From Flammulina velutipes (lineage: Eukaryota > Basidiomycota > Agaricomycetes > Agaricales > Physalacriaceae): a DNA stretch of 64,000 nt. Below, in pieces: positions 45,654 to 57,120 of this stretch (positions are counted from its first letter, which is position 1; each line of letters opens with the position of its first letter). The notes under the pieces are model-generated. The model saw only the letters and a program-made list of their open reading frames with translations, had not been told where the DNA came from and did no database searches. A program made the position numbers and the translations under genes. The stretch is from contig CM022373.1 in NCBI GenBank assembly GCA_011800155.1, forward strand, positions 2,356,001 to 2,420,000, written 5' to 3'.

Positions 45654-46201
45654 GCCAGCGGGGAAATACGCCGAAGTTCGCCGGACACGCTCAGCGCTCT
45701 CTCTTCGGAGTCTTCCACTTTATCAGTGAACGTTGTCACATTAGACGACAGTCCTGGACGATCCTTAGGTTGTTTTGTTTTAACAAATTCTGATAATAGG
45801 AAACAACGTATGTGCCAATATGCTGTTCGCTTCGACTTCTAACCAGATACTCGAGTCGTAACCACGCAGATACATAGCTAGTGGCCGTCCGGGCATGATA
45901 ATACGCCCCACAGTCACTTATATGTAGTTAGGCAACTCGTGAAGTTGGGTGCCCCAATCATATTTAGGAAACCATCTCTACTGGTTACGCTTCTGGCTGT
46001 GCCCACGATCAACCAATGGATCGCTTTCTCGTAGAGGTGAATGTGTTTGCCAGCTAAATACGTAGTTGGTGTAGTTTCGGTAAGTAATGCCCCACCACAC
46101 ACCTTCTCGTACTCATATCATCGTTGCCCTAGACTTAGTGCCTCAAATCGCATGCTGCATAGAAACAGCATCTTGTTTTACTTTTTCTTGCTGGTCTATA
46201 G
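45654..46201. other. Intergenic, possible 5' exons of kinase-like gene
   Basis: The start codon of the next forward gene must lie here or be missing. An ATG at 46041 with a GTAAGT donor at 46080 could be a first exon, but I cannot join it in phase to the next one. No other gene is seen. Confidence 0.35.
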
Positions 46202-47460
46202 CAGTATATTCACCAATGCGCGGTGAGTTCTCTTCTATGTCGCCCCCCCCAAACATTCATCATATCCCCCCAGTCCTCTCACGATTATACGTGAGTTGTC
46301 GTGGCGTGAGACGCAGGTCTTGGATGGTTTGGAAATCCTCGGCGAGCCATACAACTTCGAGCCCCTCTCAGCAGCGGACCAAGGCTTTTATTCAGCAAGC
46401 TACAATGTGATAGATGGGTTCGTTGTTGATGGTAAGCGCGTCCCGGCCATCCTGAAAGTAGTCGTCGACTCAAAGGACGAGAATTCGAAAACTCGGAAAG
46501 AAATTGGGTTTCTTCAGAAGGTGGGCACTGTGATTTCCGAACAATGAAGTGTCCTGAAGCTGAAGTGCATACCCCAAGCCTGCAGTAAATTTGCTTTTGC
46601 ACTGGGAATGGGTCGAAACACGTGCCAGCTATTATATTATCGTCAAAAATGTCCGGGAAGCTGATCCACCTTTCAAGCCATTGTTTGAACACTACCTTGA
46701 AGACACTGATATGGTGGCTCTGGATGCTTTGCAGACAGCCAGAGACACTGTGTTCAAGAGATTGCTTGAATTTGGTAAGAATGATAATCTCCTGTGCGTC
46801 AATATCCTTCAGAATAACTCAAAATTTTGTTTATTTACGCATCTGAACAGTTACTTCGACTATCATCAAAGGAATATATTCTTTGGCAAGGCATTGCAGA
46901 CGGCCCTGCCTATAGATTGGGGACCAAAAGACTATTACGCTGGCGTCGAAGAAATCATTGAGATGGAAGAAAAGGAGAGCAAGATACAACAGCTGAAGGA
47001 TAGCATGGAAAAACATCTTCCAGAAGATTACAGCCTCGACAAACTTGAAGACGAGCTCTTTCGGCATGGCAAAGATTTGCGACCGTAAGTTCAAGGTCAA
47101 ACAGTCTTTGCAAACTCAAATCTCATGTGCATGTGTAATTTCAGCAGAGATAGGGATCGAAGGGAACATTTCGACGGCGTGTTTTACGACCTTGTGCGCC
47201 TCAATATAGACCGGAAAACAAAAACCTTTCGAATTTCTGATGGGTTCAAAGGCAAGCCCGCACTCATGAAGATCATCAAAGGATTAGACGAGGGTCGTGC
47301 CATCCTACTAGAACTGAAGCAGGTGGGAAGTGTTATACAGCCATAAAATAAACTGATGTCGTTTTCGCAGAAGGGCCTTTACCTGGACAGCGAAAAAGAC
47401 ACTAAATCTAAGCGCTATTACATTGTCATGGAAGATAAGATATATGATCAGCAGGACTGA
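46202..47460 (+). CDS. Divergent protein-kinase-like gene, 5' end unresolved
   Basis: Exons 46202-46222, 46274-46520, 46579-47084, 47145-47322 and 47371-47460 join in phase and end at TGA 47458-47460. The start codon is not found. The first part resembles a kinase small lobe: VPAILKVVVDS (the K of the ATP-binding strand), then KEIGFLQK, then ASYYIIVKNV. Further on, YFDYHQRNIFF followed by LPIDWG looks like the catalytic loop (D-x-H-x-x-N) and the metal-binding D-W-G of kinase or choline-kinase-like enzymes. The C-terminal part has a Glu/Lys helix and a second strand pair, ALMKIIKG and RYYIVMEDK, that mirrors the first. I do not recognise the family. It may be an active atypical kinase, a pseudokinase or a decaying gene. 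Confidence 0.5.
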
Positions 47461-47986
47461 TATACTATACAAATATTGAACGTTGAACGATGAACGCCGA
47501 GGCATCCTCAGGCTGGTTGGGTGCACATTATCTGTCTGCTATCGATTATCACAGACCATCCTGATCGAGCCTGATTTCTGAGCAATTCAGCTTCTTTATA
47601 TTAGAGTAAACCTTCTCTAATGGGATGAAATCACCCGAGGTTGTGCGCACCTGGTATGTAGTGCAGTGATGCGTCGTGACGCGTCCACTGCTGGTTACGC
47701 CACGCACACGCGGTGTTGAGCCGTGTTTGGCATTGTCATCCGGCACGTTCTGTAGATTCTCTGTTCGCGTCTTGACACAATACTATCATTGCATTCACGT
47801 CTAAGGCAGCGATTCCCTCGACGACCGCTCGGGCCACTCCAGTAGACATTTCACGCAGACGCAATATTATACAAGACAAAAAAATTCAACACATTGTTTT
47901 TACGACCACGCCAACAGAATACAACAATTTAGAGGACCTAAGACCCGAAAAAAGAAATCATTCGCCTCTTCGCTTCAATTAGTGCA
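47461..47986. other. Intergenic between convergent genes
   Basis: Lies between the 3' ends of two convergent genes. No coding frame, RNA gene or repeat is seen; any terminators would be here. Confidence 0.45.
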
Positions 47987-49519
47987 CTACGCCGCCGCGG
48001 AATTGAAGACCCGGGAGTCCACGATCTTGGTCGCCGGTCCGTTCTCATTCTCTTGTATACCACCGCGGGAAGTGAGCTGTTCCTCGACGATAGGCCGAGA
48101 GTAAAGCGCGCAGGTATACTCGATACCCCTCTGTCCCTATAGGAAAGTCTACTCAGAAACAGAAGGGAAATAAAGAGATTGAACGTACGGCAGCGAATTG
48201 ATCGAAATAGACTGTATAAGAACAGGTAATCAGTATCCAACCTGACATGATCAAACGAGGACAACGAACCATTGAATGCCACGCAGTTATCAAAAGGATT
48301 GTTGCTCTGGTTAGCTTCACACATCTTCATACAGCCTAGGTGCTATCAGTGAACGATGTACGAGACAATCGGGGAGAGACACTCACTAGTGAGTGCGCAA
48401 TCTTTGGGAACGAGACCGCTAGTTATGAAGTTGGTAGCATCGGCAGCGGCGGAGGTGTTGTCCGTGGAGACTTGTATGAAATCACCCAGAGTGCTGGACC
48501 CCTCAAGCCCATCGACATTGCATGTCTGGGTGGCGCTGGAAGAAGAGATAGATGACTCGCCGGCGCCATAGCCCTGGTCAGGACCGACAGACTGGGCATT
48601 GGGACGGGGACGCTGAGCAGAGTTGCCACCACGTCTAGGAGCATCACCAGGCGCAGGAGAAGAAGCAGGTGCGTTTCCAGGCCGGGGAGCATTGCTACCA
48701 CTTCCAGCGCCTTCACCATTACCTCCGGCTGCATTACCGCGTTCGGGAGCATCGTCGGTGCGTTCGGGATCAAGAGCGTCGACGGACCCGGTTACGGCTG
48801 TAACGAGCGCCACGCGTACACCAGAGGGGTCGAAGAAATCTCCCTCTGTACCAGGACTACGCAGCGTACCATCTTCGAGGGTCCTTCCGGGTTGAGCGAA
48901 GCCACCCAACTGCGACGAGAGTCTAACAAGCCTGATGTTTGTCCGCCTGGAGACAACGTCCAAGAGCTCGCCTAGACGCTGTCAAATTCGTCAACATCCC
49001 ATCCAAGATAATATGCATGACAAGATTCACCGCCAGGTTGTCGGAACACACCACACCCTCACTCCAGTCATTTTCCGTGCAGTTCCCCGGAACCTTCCAG
49101 GTCGGCTTTTGTTGAGGGCTAGGAGACTGTGGTGGTGGTGGTTGTGTGTCGAGCCTGAGGAGCTCCATGATATCGGCGAGGCATATCTTGCCATCGCTAG
49201 GCGCGGCGCCGAGTTTATAGGTGCCGGCCATGTTGTTAAGATCGGACAAAGGGAAGCCGTTTAAAGTAAGATAGCTGAGTAGCTCAGTGAAGTTGACTCT
49301 CGCACTGAGCTTCTCCATGTTGTCGGTCGTGAGCTGGGTAGCGGGGTTGATGATCGGTGTAACGGGCACGTTGGGCGCTACGGAAGAATTGAAGACAACA
49401 TCTCCGGTGACGTTGGCGGCGGCGGCGGCGGCTGCTTGGCGCGTAACGATCGTCTTGAGCGGCGTGGCGTAAGCGCACGAAGTGAGAGCGAGAGAAGCCA
49501 AGGCGTAGTTGAACAACAT
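47987..49519 (-). CDS. Secreted protein of unknown function (440 aa)
   Basis: A five-exon gene (49519-48996, 48946-48387, 48335-48270, 48211-48189, 48136-47987) coding for 440 residues. The N-terminus is a signal peptide (MLFNYALASLALTSCAYA) followed by a likely processing site and a seven-residue Ala run after Arg-Gln. There are N-x-S/T sites (NVT, NSS, NFT, NCT, NLT). The centre (residues ~240-300) is Pro/Gly/Ala-rich and disordered, suiting an O-glycosylated linker. The C-terminal part holds Cys-rich blocks: TQTCNVDGLEG, PKDCALTSCMKMCEANQSNN, PFDNCVAFNG and IEYTCALYSRP. I know no family with this set. It may be a wall or extracellular matrix protein; the Cys spacing suggests a disulphide-stabilised domain. 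Confidence 0.75.
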
Positions 49520-49888
49520 TGCGATAGTGAGTGGATGGGAAAGAGTGGAAGGCTCGTACAAGACGATGATAGGTTGGAGATGGTGGGAGTAGGAGTTAGA
49601 AAGACGTTCTGGCATCCGCGCCCTCTTTATACTCTCGGATTGTTTGGTAGATTGTTTGGTTCCCGTCGACGCCAGTCAGCAAAACCAAGTTGTATGCGTT
49701 GGGGCGCGTCAACAACGCGTCATACATTCACAACCGGACGCGTCTCGCACGATTTGATCCCACCTTCGTACCCAAGAAAGGAAGCGTGAGTCCTATTTAT
49801 AGTCAGCGCGTGATATTCGAAGCAATGTGTGGCGCAGTGGCAATTCGAACCATGATGATACATGCAGATGACAAAACGCAGACATCGC

Positions 49889-51214
49889 CTATCTTTCTCT
49901 TCCAATTGAGGGGTCACCGCACCACCAGACCTCGACGGGCATCCCTCCAGCACCAGCAACTTCGCCAAGCTGTGTGAACTCGATCCCTATCTCCTTCGTC
50001 ATTGGCCACAAAGTCCGTTCAGCTTCGTCTCGCTGTTTGTACCCCAGCAAAATGACAGGAGGCCTGGAAGAGCGCTTAACGATGCGGTTGAGTGTTGCAA
50101 CAAGGGCAGGAAACGATGCGGTGTTGTATGTCACGTCAGCCATTCTGTAAAGCCATGAGAATCGAGAGAGTTTGTGTATACAACACCTCACATTATAGCA
50201 TCGAAACCATCTTCAGCAAACTCAGGAAGATCCTCTTCCCAATCCAGGACCTCGGCAGTCGGGACGTTTGACGACGAAGAGAATAGATGAGTGTTGGATG
50301 ATATGTTGTGTTGGAGGAGAGGCATCGCAGATTCTAAAGCGAAATGAGTTCATGTTCAGCGATACTGAAATTGATATAATGGTTCACCCAAGTCAGTCGT
50401 GACGATACTTGTTCTAGTATCTTCTATTGCACCATCTTCAAGTGAAGCACAGCGCAAAGCACCAACGACGATGGAAAGAATGCCCGTTCCTGCGCCTACA
50501 CAAAAATCGTCATAATAAGCCAGGTTCAGAAAACGTAGCACTGACCTAGCTCCAGTATCCTTCTCGGTTCGTTGGGGAAAAGCGCTTCCTGTAAAGACGC
50601 AGGTAACGATTTGTTTTTGAATCCACTTGCCAACCACGAGCTCAATCCGATGCCGCTATCCCATATTTTCTAGGACTTGGATAAATTAATACTGCAGCAG
50701 TCACACCTTCGAATCTTACCTTGTCCAAGTCAAACGAAGTTTGTTCCGTAATCTTCATTTTGCCGCAGCCAAGATTGTAAACCCTCTCGATCTTCTCTTG
50801 TTTTCTCTGGGGTCCAGCTCCTCCACGAGACAGGTATATGGGTAATGACATTGCTCCAAACGCGTTTTTGCCAAGGTTCGCGTCGGTGAGATCAATCAAA
50901 GCGGTTTGAAGCGAGGTGCTCAGAACGAGCCGCCACTGTTGGCCATCCCGAGCTCCTGGAGGAAGCGGTACAGGTATTTCTCGATAGGTGGTATCTTTTC
51001 GCCAAGTTGTCAGTTTTATGGCTCTGGTTTGAGTAGTAGCGTTGTGCCATGAGTAAAAGACATCTTGCGATCCACCAAAGAACTCTGTGCGCAAATCATT
51101 GGCTATTTGTGGTAAAACGGACAATTTTCCAGAAGGCAGGATGCTATCTGGAGGTGGACGTAGAAAAGACAGGTAGAAGAACATGAGCGTCACAAAAAAG
51201 ATTGGGCGGACCAT
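49889..51214 (-). CDS. METTL22-like lysine methyltransferase (Methyltransf_16)
   Basis: A five-exon gene (51214-50720, 50669-50546, 50495-50388, 50333-50192, 50144-49889) coding for 374 residues. It has the seven-beta-strand SAM methyltransferase core of the Methyltransf_16 group that modifies lysines in proteins. Seen: WDSGIGLSSWL, RRILELGAGTGILSIVVGAL (SAM-binding), the acidic end of strand 2 (SIVTTD), and FDAIIMADVTYNTASFPALV in place of the catalytic D-x-x-Y loop. The upstream domain with LTTWRKDTTYREIPVPLPPG and LSRGGAGPQRKQEK is like METTL22. The start could be 51214 or the internal ATG at 51184 (MFFYLSFLRPPP), which I find more natural. Confidence 0.85.
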
Positions 51215-51348
51215 GCGGACCGGAGGGTATGTTAACTTGATGTTCGTAACCTACTACTAGTACTCACAACGTAGAGAATGGTAGTGCTCTGTTAGTTGTA
51301 CGGAAAATGATAGAGATGTCTAAACAAGTAGCTGTTCATTTCGGGACA

Positions 51349-53112
51349 CTAGAACACACTTTCTACGGTATCAGGAAGAAACCCAATATCAACACGGGCA
51401 CGTTGATGCTGCTCGCGCTTCAGACGAATAACCAATGATCTGCATGTCTTCTCCGCATCAGGCCCCATCATCAATTCGTCGCGTTGAACGTCCAGATGCA
51501 TGTTGTTGATGGGCCACCGTATGCTTATATCCTCCAAGTGCGCACACCGTGCATTATTCCACCGCGACACCACCATGTCTCCCAACAGGTCAGCCGGGAT
51601 GATCATAAATCCACTCAGGCGTATGACCCGTAATTGAGGCAATACTACATTCTCCTGGTCAGGCTTTGCGACAAGCTCCGTCACCACTTGTTTGAGGACG
51701 GATGAATGCCGTGCTAGGTCCCAGTTGTCTCGAATATCGGTGAGGCGCATATCGACGAGGGTTGGCGTGCTGCGAAGAACCTGTAAAAGGGCGATGTCGA
51801 CGTATCCATGGTGGAAGCGAAGAGTTTTCAAAGGTGATTGTGAACGAATGACTACGTCGCACATTGCTACAAGTGAAGTGCGGTCACGATCAACCTCGTC
51901 CTCGCTGAAAAAGCAGTCCACATCCAGGTGCTGTAGGACGGGTAGGCGTATGTGATCAAGGAGCTGGCCAATCGAGCCATCTCTAAGCTGAAACGACCCA
52001 GCCGTCAAGGTCAAGGAAACGAGCTTCTTGGATACGATTGGGCTGGTGATCCCTTCCTCGATGAATCTGGTATCGCTCAACACGGACGCCTTTTCGCAGC
52101 GGATGTGGCAGCGTTCCACGTCCTTCATGTACCACAAAAGATGGAGGTAGCTGAAGATGGAGAGGCCATTGTAGCGACTGCGCTCCGACTCGGATGAATG
52201 ACTTGCTGAGAAAGAAGTGACCAGTTTCCAGTCAACGTTGTAGATACGGTTGATATTGACGAGGTCGACGGTCTTCAAGAGAGTCGAGTCTTCCAACAGG
52301 TCATAGCCGTTGTGGCCTGGGGCAAGAATGACCGGTGGAGATCGTGAGAGGTGGTGGATAGAGAGGGAGCGGAGGGCGTGGAGGGAGTGCTTGAGAGGGT
52401 ACAGCTGGAATAAAAAGTGGGACGGGGCGATGATATTCAGATGGTGAATACGAGAGGCAAAGGGGAAGAGGAGGGTCGGGACATGGGCGGGGAGGTTCGA
52501 GGTGGAGTCACCCTCTGGTTTGTAGATGGTAACGGATAGCGCATGGTGGCCCGTCCGGCCCAGCTGAATTCCAAGCCGGCGAAGGTATTTGTAGTCAATA
52601 AAATTATGGCACGTGATGACGAGGAGGATAGTTGTCCACAGACTGTGCGACGCGAGTACCTCTCTCCGCCAGCGTTTGCAGACGAGTTCCAGCGTCCAGA
52701 GGGGATTTCTGGGAACCACAAAATCCCACCCCCAACGCTGCGAGTACGTTCGGAGTACAGGCGTCTTGGTGATGGAATGGTCGATAGTGTTTTGGAAAAT
52801 AAGGTAGAGGATCTCTGGAGGAAGACGTCTGACTGGCGTGAGCAAAGCCTTGGCCTCTTTCTCGACGTTGCGTAGACCATTACATCTATCTTCCAGTGCT
52901 TTTATCGGCTTATCCATAGCAGCGATCTCGTCCATCAGTGCTTGACGTTTATCCGACAACGTCTGCAAGGCTGCCTTTGTAGCTGCAATGTCGTCGTGAA
53001 CGTCGCCTAGGAATGCCTTCAACGTGAGTTCTTCAGCAGGACACGGCTGGTCGTTGGTGTGCGTCAAATGTTCGAGATGAGGCGTTTCTGATAGAGAAGG
53101 GAGAGGGAGCAT
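51349..53112 (-). CDS. Agaricomycete F-box protein (587 aa)
   Basis: An intronless gene coding for 587 residues. The N-terminal ~100 residues form a coiled coil (AATKAALQTLSDKRQALMDE, IKALEDRCNGLRNVEKEAKA), followed by the F-box-like block RRLPPEILYLIFQ and VCKRWRREVLASHSLWTTI. The rest is a leucine-rich array (SLSIHHLSRSPPVI, PVLQHLDVDCFF, TPTLVDMRLTDIRDNWDL). This coiled-coil/F-box/LRR layout is the commonest type in mushroom genomes, where F-box genes are strongly expanded. F-box proteins recruit targets to SCF ubiquitin ligases; the target here is unknown. Confidence 0.9.
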   Translation of the reverse strand: MLPLPSLSETPHLEHLTHTNDQPCPAEELTLKAFLGDVHDDIAATKAALQTLSDKRQALMDEIAAMDKPIKALEDRCNGLRNVEKEAKALLTPVRRLPPEILYLIFQNTIDHSITKTPVLRTYSQRWGWDFVVPRNPLWTLELVCKRWRREVLASHSLWTTILLVITCHNFIDYKYLRRLGIQLGRTGHHALSVTIYKPEGDSTSNLPAHVPTLLFPFASRIHHLNIIAPSHFLFQLYPLKHSLHALRSLSIHHLSRSPPVILAPGHNGYDLLEDSTLLKTVDLVNINRIYNVDWKLVTSFSASHSSESERSRYNGLSIFSYLHLLWYMKDVERCHIRCEKASVLSDTRFIEEGITSPIVSKKLVSLTLTAGSFQLRDGSIGQLLDHIRLPVLQHLDVDCFFSEDEVDRDRTSLVAMCDVVIRSQSPLKTLRFHHGYVDIALLQVLRSTPTLVDMRLTDIRDNWDLARHSSVLKQVVTELVAKPDQENVVLPQLRVIRLSGFMIIPADLLGDMVVSRWNNARCAHLEDISIRWPINNMHLDVQRDELMMGPDAEKTCRSLVIRLKREQHQRARVDIGFLPDTVESVF

Positions 53113-53185
53113 GGCAGGTCTTTATAAAGGGTCGGCGACAAAGAGCTTTCTTGAAGAGCATAAGGAGAAACTGCAGGCTACAGCA

Positions 53186-54659
53186 ATGGTTGAAGGTGCG
53201 GTTTCCGGGCCGAACTTCCTCAATATTGCTCTCATGATCTCGTTGCCAGAGGATGTGCTCCTCCTCATCTTCAGCTTTCTGGACATCCCCGATATTCTTA
53301 TTTTGAGAAATGTAAGCATACCACTCCTTTAAAAAGACAATTACAGAACTCGAACTATAGACATGCCAAAAACTTCGCGCCATATCCTTTCTTCCCATCG
53401 TCTGGATCAACGCAAGCAAATTTCTCATCTTTCCTTGCACCCCCGGAGAAGATGTAGAACAAAGTACGCGTCGATCGTTCCGAGTGGCATCCAAGTGGCA
53501 CGCAGGCCGACTTCCAGTCCACCGAGAAACTGAATTCACTTCTCCCATGAACACGTCAATAACAAACATACGTTTCTTCAGAGATCGCTGGGTTCTGACC
53601 ATCTCCAATGCGATCTGGTCTGTTCTATCAGTATGGGACTGGAAATCAGGAGGTCACAAATGCGGCGAGTGGTCACCCCAAGGTGCTTTCTTCAACGGTC
53701 CCATGTCTTTGAATACACAACAAGACGCAAACGCGTGCATTGCCATTCTCACAAGCAGACTCGATGGGTGCAGTCTTTCCCTCGCAGAATATAAAATAAT
53801 CTCACCTTTTGCCAGCCCTCAGCATGTTGTTCTCCTCAGTCTCAATAATGACGGCCAGCTATGCGAGATTCGTTCCATTCCAACGTCACTCCGACCAATC
53901 ACGCTTCATGGATCCCTCTTAGCCCTCTGCGACGAGTCTAGCGAAACCAATGTTTACGACTTTTCTCAAGACACGACGATTCACCTGGGATTCAACTCCG
54001 TGTCCCCGAGGACCAATATCGTGGACCATCCCATCGATGTAATATTCACCTCATCGCACGTCTTGGTCGTTCGAGCACGCTCTATCCACCTCTTCGAGTA
54101 TCCCTCCTCCAACTTTGTGGCATCACATACGTTCGGCTGGGTAGACAGTGCTAGCGTCACACACGATCCCAAGACAAACGAGTTCTCCTTTCTAATTCGT
54201 CACCAAAACGACAACCCATGGACAGCACAACTTACCACCTTGCAGATGTATACACTTTCCCCATCTCGAGACGGAACGACCTACGACTTTCCTCCGCGTC
54301 CCCGTCTTGATATTCCTTCACCAAGAGGAACTTTACGTTGTCCAGATGTTGCCTTGGGACGATACGGGACTGCCGTTTGGATCTGTCCAAGACAGCAGAC
54401 TCTCGTTGTGGATGACGCTGCAGCAGGGGTGTTATCGACCGAGATTCTCCTTGCCACCGTATTCCCCGGACACCTGACGCCAGGCGGTACAATGGCTATA
54501 TACACCAATAACCTCAATAACTGGACCGCTTTGGATTACATCGAAGAAAAGGGAAGGATCGTCCTGGGCTCTAGTTTTGGGAAAGTCATCGTCCTCGAAT
54601 TGTATGTTCGTTCACAGTTATTGGCTCAAGGAGGCGCTAACTCTGAGATCTCCAGATGA
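53186..54659 (+). CDS. F-box protein with beta-propeller-like region
   Basis: Three exons (53186-53311, 53361-54601, 54656-54659) coding for about 456 residues, or 440 if the ATG at 53234 is used. The F-box is MISLPEDVLLLIFSFLDIPD then RNTCQKLRAISFLPIVW. The remainder has repeating beta-strand patterns with hydrophobic/Trp ends (DRWVLTISNAIWSVLSVWDW; GSSFGKVIVLEL), like the WD40-type propellers often joined to F-boxes in agaricomycetes. The last exon adds only one base and the stop codon. It is head-to-head with the preceding F-box gene with only 73 bp between starts (53112 and 53186). Confidence 0.8.
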
Positions 54660-54770
54660 AAATGTTGATTTAATTGGCTAGATGTGTGTGTAATAACAAT
54701 GTAAAGTAGTAAGATAACAAAGTCCAAATGCGACAGGAATACAATAGGAATACAACAAGGAAAGACTGGT

Positions 54771-56616
54771 TTACGAGAGCAAAATGAAAACAGTGCTAAG
54801 AGCTGCGACAAAGGTAAGAGCCGGGGAGATTGAGCTTCCAGAAAGTGCGCCATTGGTCCTATCAACGACCGAAGTCGCGGACACCTGGGCTGCAATAGAC
54901 CCAATGGTCGCAGCAGGAACGGCGGCACGCACGTCACCATTCATCGCCAGCGCAACATCGCTCAGCTGCGCAAAGCCGACTGCCGGAGAGTCATAACGAA
55001 ACACGGAGTACACGTTTTTCTTTGAGAGGTTATTTCAGCATCGCCAACAGATGAGTAGAATACACATGTACGCACAAGGAATGTGTCGCCAAAAATCCAT
55101 GTGGGGCCACTGTTCCCTCCTTCGAATTCGAAGAAAGAACCCATGCACTGATCTCGGGAGACTTGGTTGGACTGGAAATCGTCGCTAGATATGGTCCAAT
55201 CTTGGCCGCCAAACGACACGGTAACATTCACTGCAGTATCGCAGGCTGTTCGGATAAAGGTTTGAATCAAGGCGATAACGATGGCTGTGGAAACAATCAA
55301 ACTCACGATAGAGATAATATCCTTCGTAGTTTCCAGTTCCTGCGACAGCATCAGGGATCAAAGCGTAGATCGCAGCAATCTCGTCCGCTGGTCCCCCGAC
55401 GAGAGTGGTCCCAGTATCAATTGCAGCATAAGCGTTAGACCCGCTTCCGACTGTAACAGAACTGCCTTGTACCGTGAGCGCTAAGAAAATGCATACACGT
55501 TAGCGACCATTCACGAAGAGGAAGGGAAGAGTAGCATACAGGTCAACGGAATCATCCAATATGAACCAGAGTTAACCAGGTCAATGTAATCGATGTCGCC
55601 AGTATACAGAGAAGTGTTCAAAGAACCTAAGGCAGGAATTAGTCGGGTGGCTATTGAGTATGGCGAAAGATAGACACACCCATGGTAAATGTACCTCCTG
55701 GCTCAAGACTCTGAGCACCAGAAACACCAATGAAGCTAACAACGCATAAGAATAAGCTCTTACAACGAGTCACTTTCAAAAATAGACAAACCGAGTAAGT
55801 TGGAAGGCCATGAGCGGCTCGTCCCATGCTCCACCTGCAACTAACGTCTGCCAAAACGGCATGGCGCCCGACGCTGCAATAGACTCCCAAGCGAGCCCCA
55901 GCAGGCCAGAAACAGGATCGGAAACCAGCCCCGATGATATCACGTCGCATACACCGAACACTTGGTCTGGCACAGAGAAACCAGCCATCTGGATGGTATC
56001 CTTGCCTAGGCTTCCGGATGCTGCGCCGCTTCCATATGTGATTTTGAAGGCGTCACTGGAGTTGGTGTATGTCGACGATGAGGTGGTGTCAAAAGTTGGA
56101 ATACTGGAACATCCAGAGGCGCAATTGCTATCGGCCACCCAGAGATCACTGTGGAGATATAAGGATGGGCGTTATGGCGGAAAAGAAGAACGTACGCAGA
56201 TCCAGTATCTAGAATGACATTATATGAAACGGCGGGTGTTCCAATGGCGAGCGAACCGTAGAAACTAGCGAAGTGTTTTTCAACGACACGCCCGAAACGC
56301 CTGGGCGAAGTAGCTTACCTGGAATCTGTATTTTGATTTACGATGCTGCGGAAAATAAGCACCTAATGCATGAGAAGAAAGAATGAGCTTACAGATTCGT
56401 GCCAGTACTTCTTCGTTGAGGCATCGAGCGTCCGTACTTTGTGTGAATCGCCTCCCTCTGGGTCCGTGCCCATTCACCCAGTTCCTCCGTCGTCCTGTCC
56501 CGCCGTACTCGCCGTTGCAGATTGACGGATAGGCCGCCAGCAGTACCATCAGCTGCCTTGGGCGCAGCAAATGCGTTGGAAACCAAGACAGAAAGGCAAA
56601 GCAAGGAAGATATCAT
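54771..56616 (-). CDS. Pepsin-like aspartic protease, probably GPI-anchored
   Basis: A nine-exon gene (56616-56393, 56345-56319, 56264-56196, 56148-55788, 55710-55680, 55626-55540, 55480-55307, 55245-55076, 55019-54771) coding for 463 residues. It is an A1-family aspartic peptidase. The signal peptide MISSLLCLSVLVSNAFAA and a basic propeptide (RRVRRDRT) precede the mature enzyme. Both catalytic aspartates are present: VILDTGSADLWV and AAIDTGTTLVGGP. SGLLGLAWESIA, TWIFGDTFLKNVYSVF and paired cysteines fit the family. The C-terminus is Ser/Ala-rich and ends in a hydrophobic tail (SPALTFVAALSTVFILLS), typical of GPI attachment as in yapsins. Exon 5 is 31 nt. Confidence 0.93.
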
Positions 56617-57120
56617 GGAGGATATAGAATGTGTGGGGATAGTAGATGTGGGGAATAGCAATGTGGAAAAAATGTAGGAGTAGGGTTTATAAAGCACTCG
56701 CCCAGCGAGAAAACGATGAAAACGATGGCTGAACGTTCACGGTGGTAGCTGCGCAAGGGTACTCCGGATTTGTAACTGCGGATCGGATCGCCTGTCGATC
56801 ACTTGCTCGTGATCGTGAAATTTCTTAACGTTGCAAGGCGAGAATGCTCGTGAAGAATGCCTTGTTGCAACAGAAGAAGGACGTCAAGCGTGCATTCATT
56901 AGTAGAGTGCATGTCGATGGACAGTACTCGCCGTGGCGGTGCTACCACCATGGACTGCGCAAAGCGGCGGCTCGGACACGGGAAAACGGAGGGAAACGGT
57001 CATCATGTCTCAATTCATTCTTACGGATCCATCGACCAGACACTGCTCGGAATAGCTTTGAGTTGACAGGCATGTTTTCGATTGAGAGGAGCGACGATAC
57101 CAACTAGCAACAGAGACAGT
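56617..57120. other. Intergenic, nothing recognised
   Basis: Promoter of the protease gene and 3' flank of the rhomboid gene. Short open frames here have no family resemblance. Confidence 0.45.

Noticed and set aside
48346..48895. Long forward and reverse open frames in other frames over the Pro/Gly-rich exon of the secreted protein
   Set aside because: These are shadows caused by GC-rich low-complexity coding sequence.
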